Positions 8,508 to 10,941 of a stretch of DNA of 10,941 nucleotides are shown here, piece by piece. The notes under the pieces were generated by a model that was given only the letters and a program-made list of their open reading frames with translations, made no database searches and had not been told where the DNA came from. The stretch spans positions 1-10,941 of the forward strand of contig JAHBMJ010003431.1 of the NCBI GenBank assembly GCA_018398765.1. Direction: 5' to 3'. The stretch comes from Chromera velia. Taxonomy: Eukaryota; Sar; Chromeraceae. How positions within the stretch are numbered: position 1 is the first letter of the stretch; each line of letters begins with the position of its first letter. A program made the translations under genes and the position numbers.

Positions 8508-8846
8508 GTTCATTCGAAGAGGGGGCAGTTCTTCAGGAGGGGGACTTCTCTCCGACTACCAGTCAGAAGACGACGAGTAGGAAAATTCAAGGATGAGAAG
8601 GGGGCACTAAAGCGGAAGCACGACAAGCGGGGGATTCTTTCGATGAGTAACACGGGCAAGAGCTCAAACGGGAGCCAGTTCTTCATCACTTTTTGCTCAC
8701 GAAGAGACTTTGATGGAAAGCACTGTGTCTTTGGTGAGGTTGTCTCGGGGATGGAAGTTCTTCACATGATGGAGGCAGCAGGAACTGCTGGGGAGGGAAC
8801 ATCGGAGGTGGACATCGTTATTGCCGAGTGTGGTATGCAAAGTTGA
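8508..8846 (+). CDS. Cyclophilin-type peptidyl-prolyl isomerase, C-terminal half
   Basis: An open frame of 112 codons follows a GTGCATGCAG acceptor and ends in TGA at 8844-8846. Residues 26-30 (KFKDE), 42-50 (GILSMSNTG), 54-62 (NGSQFFITF), 69-78 (DGKHCVFGEV) and 105-109 (IAECG) are the conserved second half of the cyclophilin barrel. It keeps the Gln and Phe of SQFF and the His of DGKH. The position of the substrate-site Trp of human cyclophilin A reads Asp. The first half, with the FHR catalytic arginine, is absent in this frame; residues 1-25 are basic and unlike cyclophilin. The exon is in phase 0 with the donor at 8247, so it could be spliced to the CFAP206-like chain. Alternatively it is the intact end of a truncated or decaying cyclophilin gene (see findings). 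The domain identity is certain; the gene structure is not. Confidence 0.85.
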   Translation, partial: VHSKRGQFFRRGTSLRLPVRRRRVGKFKDEKGALKRKHDKRGILSMSNTGKSSNGSQFFITFCSRRDFDGKHCVFGEVVSGMEVLHMMEAAGTAGEGTSEVDIVIAECGMQS

Positions 8847-9091
8847 AAGCTGCAGTGACTTGCGAATCCAATTAAAGTGACTTCTTCGCCCGCCGACTGG
8901 AGAAGGCTCGTTAATTCAAGTTCGTTGTTCAGAACTTGTTCTCAAACGCTAAATGGTACTAAATAGCCAGTAAATGCTACTAGAAATGCAACGTCTGATC
9001 CTAAACTTATAATCGATATAAGGTATAGTAAAAGTGATAGTGCTAGGTCTTGTACTCTATAAAAAAAGAGATATTTATCGATTATCAACTA

Positions 9092-9094
<3 letters not shown>

Positions 9095-9128
<34 letters not shown>
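9095..9128. repeat. (TA)17 microsatellite
   Basis: Uninterrupted TA dinucleotides within the AT-rich block. Confidence 0.95.
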
Positions 9129-9131
<3 letters not shown>

Positions 9132-9165
9132 TTTAATGCCAGTGCAACACCCAGTACAATACGCT

Positions 9166-9187
9166 TCATCATCATCATCATCATCAT
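9166..9187. repeat. (TCA)7 microsatellite
   Basis: Seven TCA units; seen directly. Confidence 0.9.
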
Positions 9188-9249
9188 ACGCCATCGCTAT
9201 CGGCCCATAATAGGCGTCTAGCGTTTGGCAAGTCACAACACGCAAGGCA

Positions 9250-9331
9250 GATTGTTAATTGATGGACCCTTATTTCGTAACATTTGGTAAGATTGTTAAT
9301 TGATGGACCCTTATTTCGCAACATTTAGCAA
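9250..9331. repeat. 41-nt tandem duplication
   Basis: Two adjacent copies of a 41-nt unit beginning GATTGTTAATTGATGGACCC start at 9250 and 9291. They differ at three positions, all transitions. No function is visible. Confidence 0.9.
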
Positions 9332-9451
9332 ATAGTTCAACAACTACATTTTTTTCTCAAACTCTTCCACTTCTGGCAGGGCATGCTTGCGCATGAGCGA
9401 GGCTGCTTCATATAATATTGACTGCAAGCCATGCCATGCCACCTCATAACG

Positions 9452-9664
9452 CTATCCTCTTCCCTGCGTGTACTTCCTAAGAATTTCCTTCACCTGACAG
9501 CCCTGAACCCAGCTTCCCTTCTTTTCTTTGACTGCCTTCTTCGGCTGCTCTGGCTGTCTGGGGGCAAGGTCCTTGTGTGCTTTGCTTATGTGAATGTAAA
9601 GCCCCCGGGGGGTAGAAAACGTTCGTCTACATGCCTCACACTTCGCATCCAACCTATTATTACC
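9452..9664 (-). pseudogene. C2H2 zinc-finger fragment, retrotransposon style
   Basis: The frame carries CEACRRTFSTPRGLYIHISK followed by AH, i.e. C-x2-C-x12-H-x4-H. This spacing, and the F-S-T-P-R-G-L wording between the Cys and His pairs, resembles the N-terminal zinc finger of R2-like non-LTR retrotransposons and of some other mobile-element proteins. A Lys/Pro-rich tail follows, ending KYTQGRG and a stop. There is no ATG: the frame opens only after a TAA at 9667-9665. No reverse transcriptase or endonuclease is nearby. I take it as a remnant of a mobile element; a single exon of a host zinc-finger gene is the alternative. Confidence 0.5.
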
Positions 9665-10199
9665 TTACAACACTGGATCATGAACAACAGTTGTTTGCTT
9701 ATTGAGTCTAGTATTGAGTGTTATGATAAATTTAAAAAAATCTGTTTAAAAAAAAGTTTTTCTAATCTTTTTTAATATCATGCGCAGGGTCTATATAAGC
9801 AAATTGAATCATATATATTCTTAGTGGCTTTGTAAAGAAGGTTAGTGGCTAGATTAGTGGTAGTAAAGAATAGCTAGTAGCTAGAAACAATGGTGAAATT
9901 TATGATTTTAAAGCACCATGGTAATTAAACTAATTTAAGTTGCAAATGAATGCAATTTTATGGAGTAAACTTATACTCTAGGATCATGAGTGATAACTTT
10001 AACCCTATCCTATCCTAACAGTAGGCTGTCACTAGCTTAATTTCACTTATATAGGCTTTCACAACGACAATTCACAATCACTGGCAATAATGAACGAACA
10101 GCGGTGATAGAGTCGTAAAGCTAGTGATAAAGGCAGTGCTTTATTAATAATAATTAATAATGTTTGTTCTTTGAAAATTATAAGTAATACAAAAAGATT

Positions 10200-10941
10200 T
10201 CGAGAAGAATCTGTCTGACTGCGTTGCTTTCCGACGCAGGCGCGGGCAAAGTGAAGAACTGGTTCAAAAGCTCTTTAAATCTAGTGTTTTTTTCCACTCG
10301 AGCCAGATCGAGACAAGCAGGGCCACAGGAAAGTGGGGGGGCAAAGAGGAACAAGGAGAGGAACGAATGGCAAAAGCAAGACGCCAGTCCAGACAAGTGC
10401 CGAAAGAACGAATGTGAGAAGAACGAAGGAAGAGAAAGGTGGACAGCAAGGCCCGAGCGATCAGCTTGGGACGCCACCCCATAGAAGCTGGGGGGGAGAG
10501 AGGACGGCAGAACGACAGTGAAGGAGAAAAGACGGGAAGGGAAGGGCGGTACTTCCTCTTCTTCCTTTTAATTCACGAGGGGCTGAAGCGGGAAGAGAGA
10601 TGGAAGGGACACCAGCACCGGCACACAGAAAGGCAGAAGGAAAGGGGGGATAGCGTAACCAGCGTATCGCCCGTGTGTACAGAAACCGACGCCACCAAGT
10701 TCGTATCTCTTGTGTGATACGTACGGGATGGGACGAGCGATGGAAAGAGGGGGGGCAACTGGAACCGCTGCACGCATGCAGGGCTTGGAGATCGAAACAC
10801 GCCAACTTACCCCCCTCCCTCCACAAGTCTTTGCCCCCCTTTCCCTCTGCACTTCCTCTACACACGAAAGGAAGGTAAGTCAGGCATCGATGGAAGCGGA
10901 GACAGACAGGATGTTGGAGGCCTCCTCCCCCTCCCCCCCCC
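10200..10941 (+). other. GC-richer, purine-rich flank without an assigned gene
   Basis: From about 10310 to 10640 the + strand is dominated by G and A, with several G runs. Open frames exist on both strands but have biased Arg/Glu/Lys or Ser/Pro/Leu composition and no motif. A consensus donor, AAG followed by GTAAGT, occurs at 10875. This may be the untranslated first exon of a gene continuing beyond the window; that is inference. Confidence 0.35.

Larger units (their letters stand above)
8930..10200. other. AT-rich block with repeats
   Basis: Composition becomes AT-rich soon after the cyclophilin stop and returns to GC-richer sequence near 10200. It contains TA and TCA microsatellites, a 41-nt tandem duplication, many TAGTGG/CTAGTAG words around 9820-9900, and a - strand zinc-finger fragment. 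No other coding sequence is supported. It may be an inserted or decayed mobile element. Confidence 0.55.

Noticed and set aside
8561-8579. A 19-nt GT...AG segment that would restore frame inside the cyclophilin exon
   Set aside because: All other introns here are far longer, and removing it does not restore the missing GTGG.SIYG segment.
10461-10865. 134-codon open frame on the - strand
   Set aside because: Composition is set by the purine-rich + strand. Several frames are open there at once and no domain is recognisable.

Overview
The window looks like nuclear DNA of an intron-rich eukaryote. My best guess is an alveolate of the coccidian type (Sarcocystis/Toxoplasma relatives), but this is an inference. 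The reasons are short exons of about 40-100 nt separated by introns of about 200-800 nt, pyrimidine-rich acceptors ending in TGCAG, repeated TGCATGC motifs in noncoding DNA, many microsatellites, and an apparent axoneme protein, which implies an organism that makes flagella at some stage. There is no sign of bacterial gene organisation.

Layout. Positions 1-1800 are AT-rich and without a credible gene; they hold short repeats and hairpins. From about 1889 to 8846, on the + strand, a chain of small exons can be joined with matching splice phases. Its best-recognised part (5135-5581, continuing at 5833) reads as the YHS-like C-terminal domain of the cilia- and flagella-associated protein 206 (CFAP206) family. 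The downstream exons are acidic, then basic, and include a tandemly duplicated exon. The last exon (8508-8846) encodes the C-terminal half of a cyclophilin-type peptidyl-prolyl isomerase. Introns in the chain carry a long GT microsatellite, a TTCC/TTTC tract and a 0.5-kb CAGT repeat. Composition turns AT-rich again at about 8930. That block runs to about 10200 and holds TA and TCA microsatellites, a 41-nt tandem duplication, and on the - strand a start-less fragment with a retrotransposon-style C2H2 zinc finger. Positions 10200-10941 are GC-richer with a purine-rich + strand and one consensus splice donor, but no gene I can name.

The most striking points are an in-frame TAG at 5571-5573 in the middle of the CFAP206-like homology, with coding-quality, phase-matched exons continuing beyond it, and a half cyclophilin domain that is either spliced onto this protein or is the intact end of a decaying cyclophilin gene. 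All exon boundaries are read by eye from splice signals and frame; no transcript or database evidence was available.
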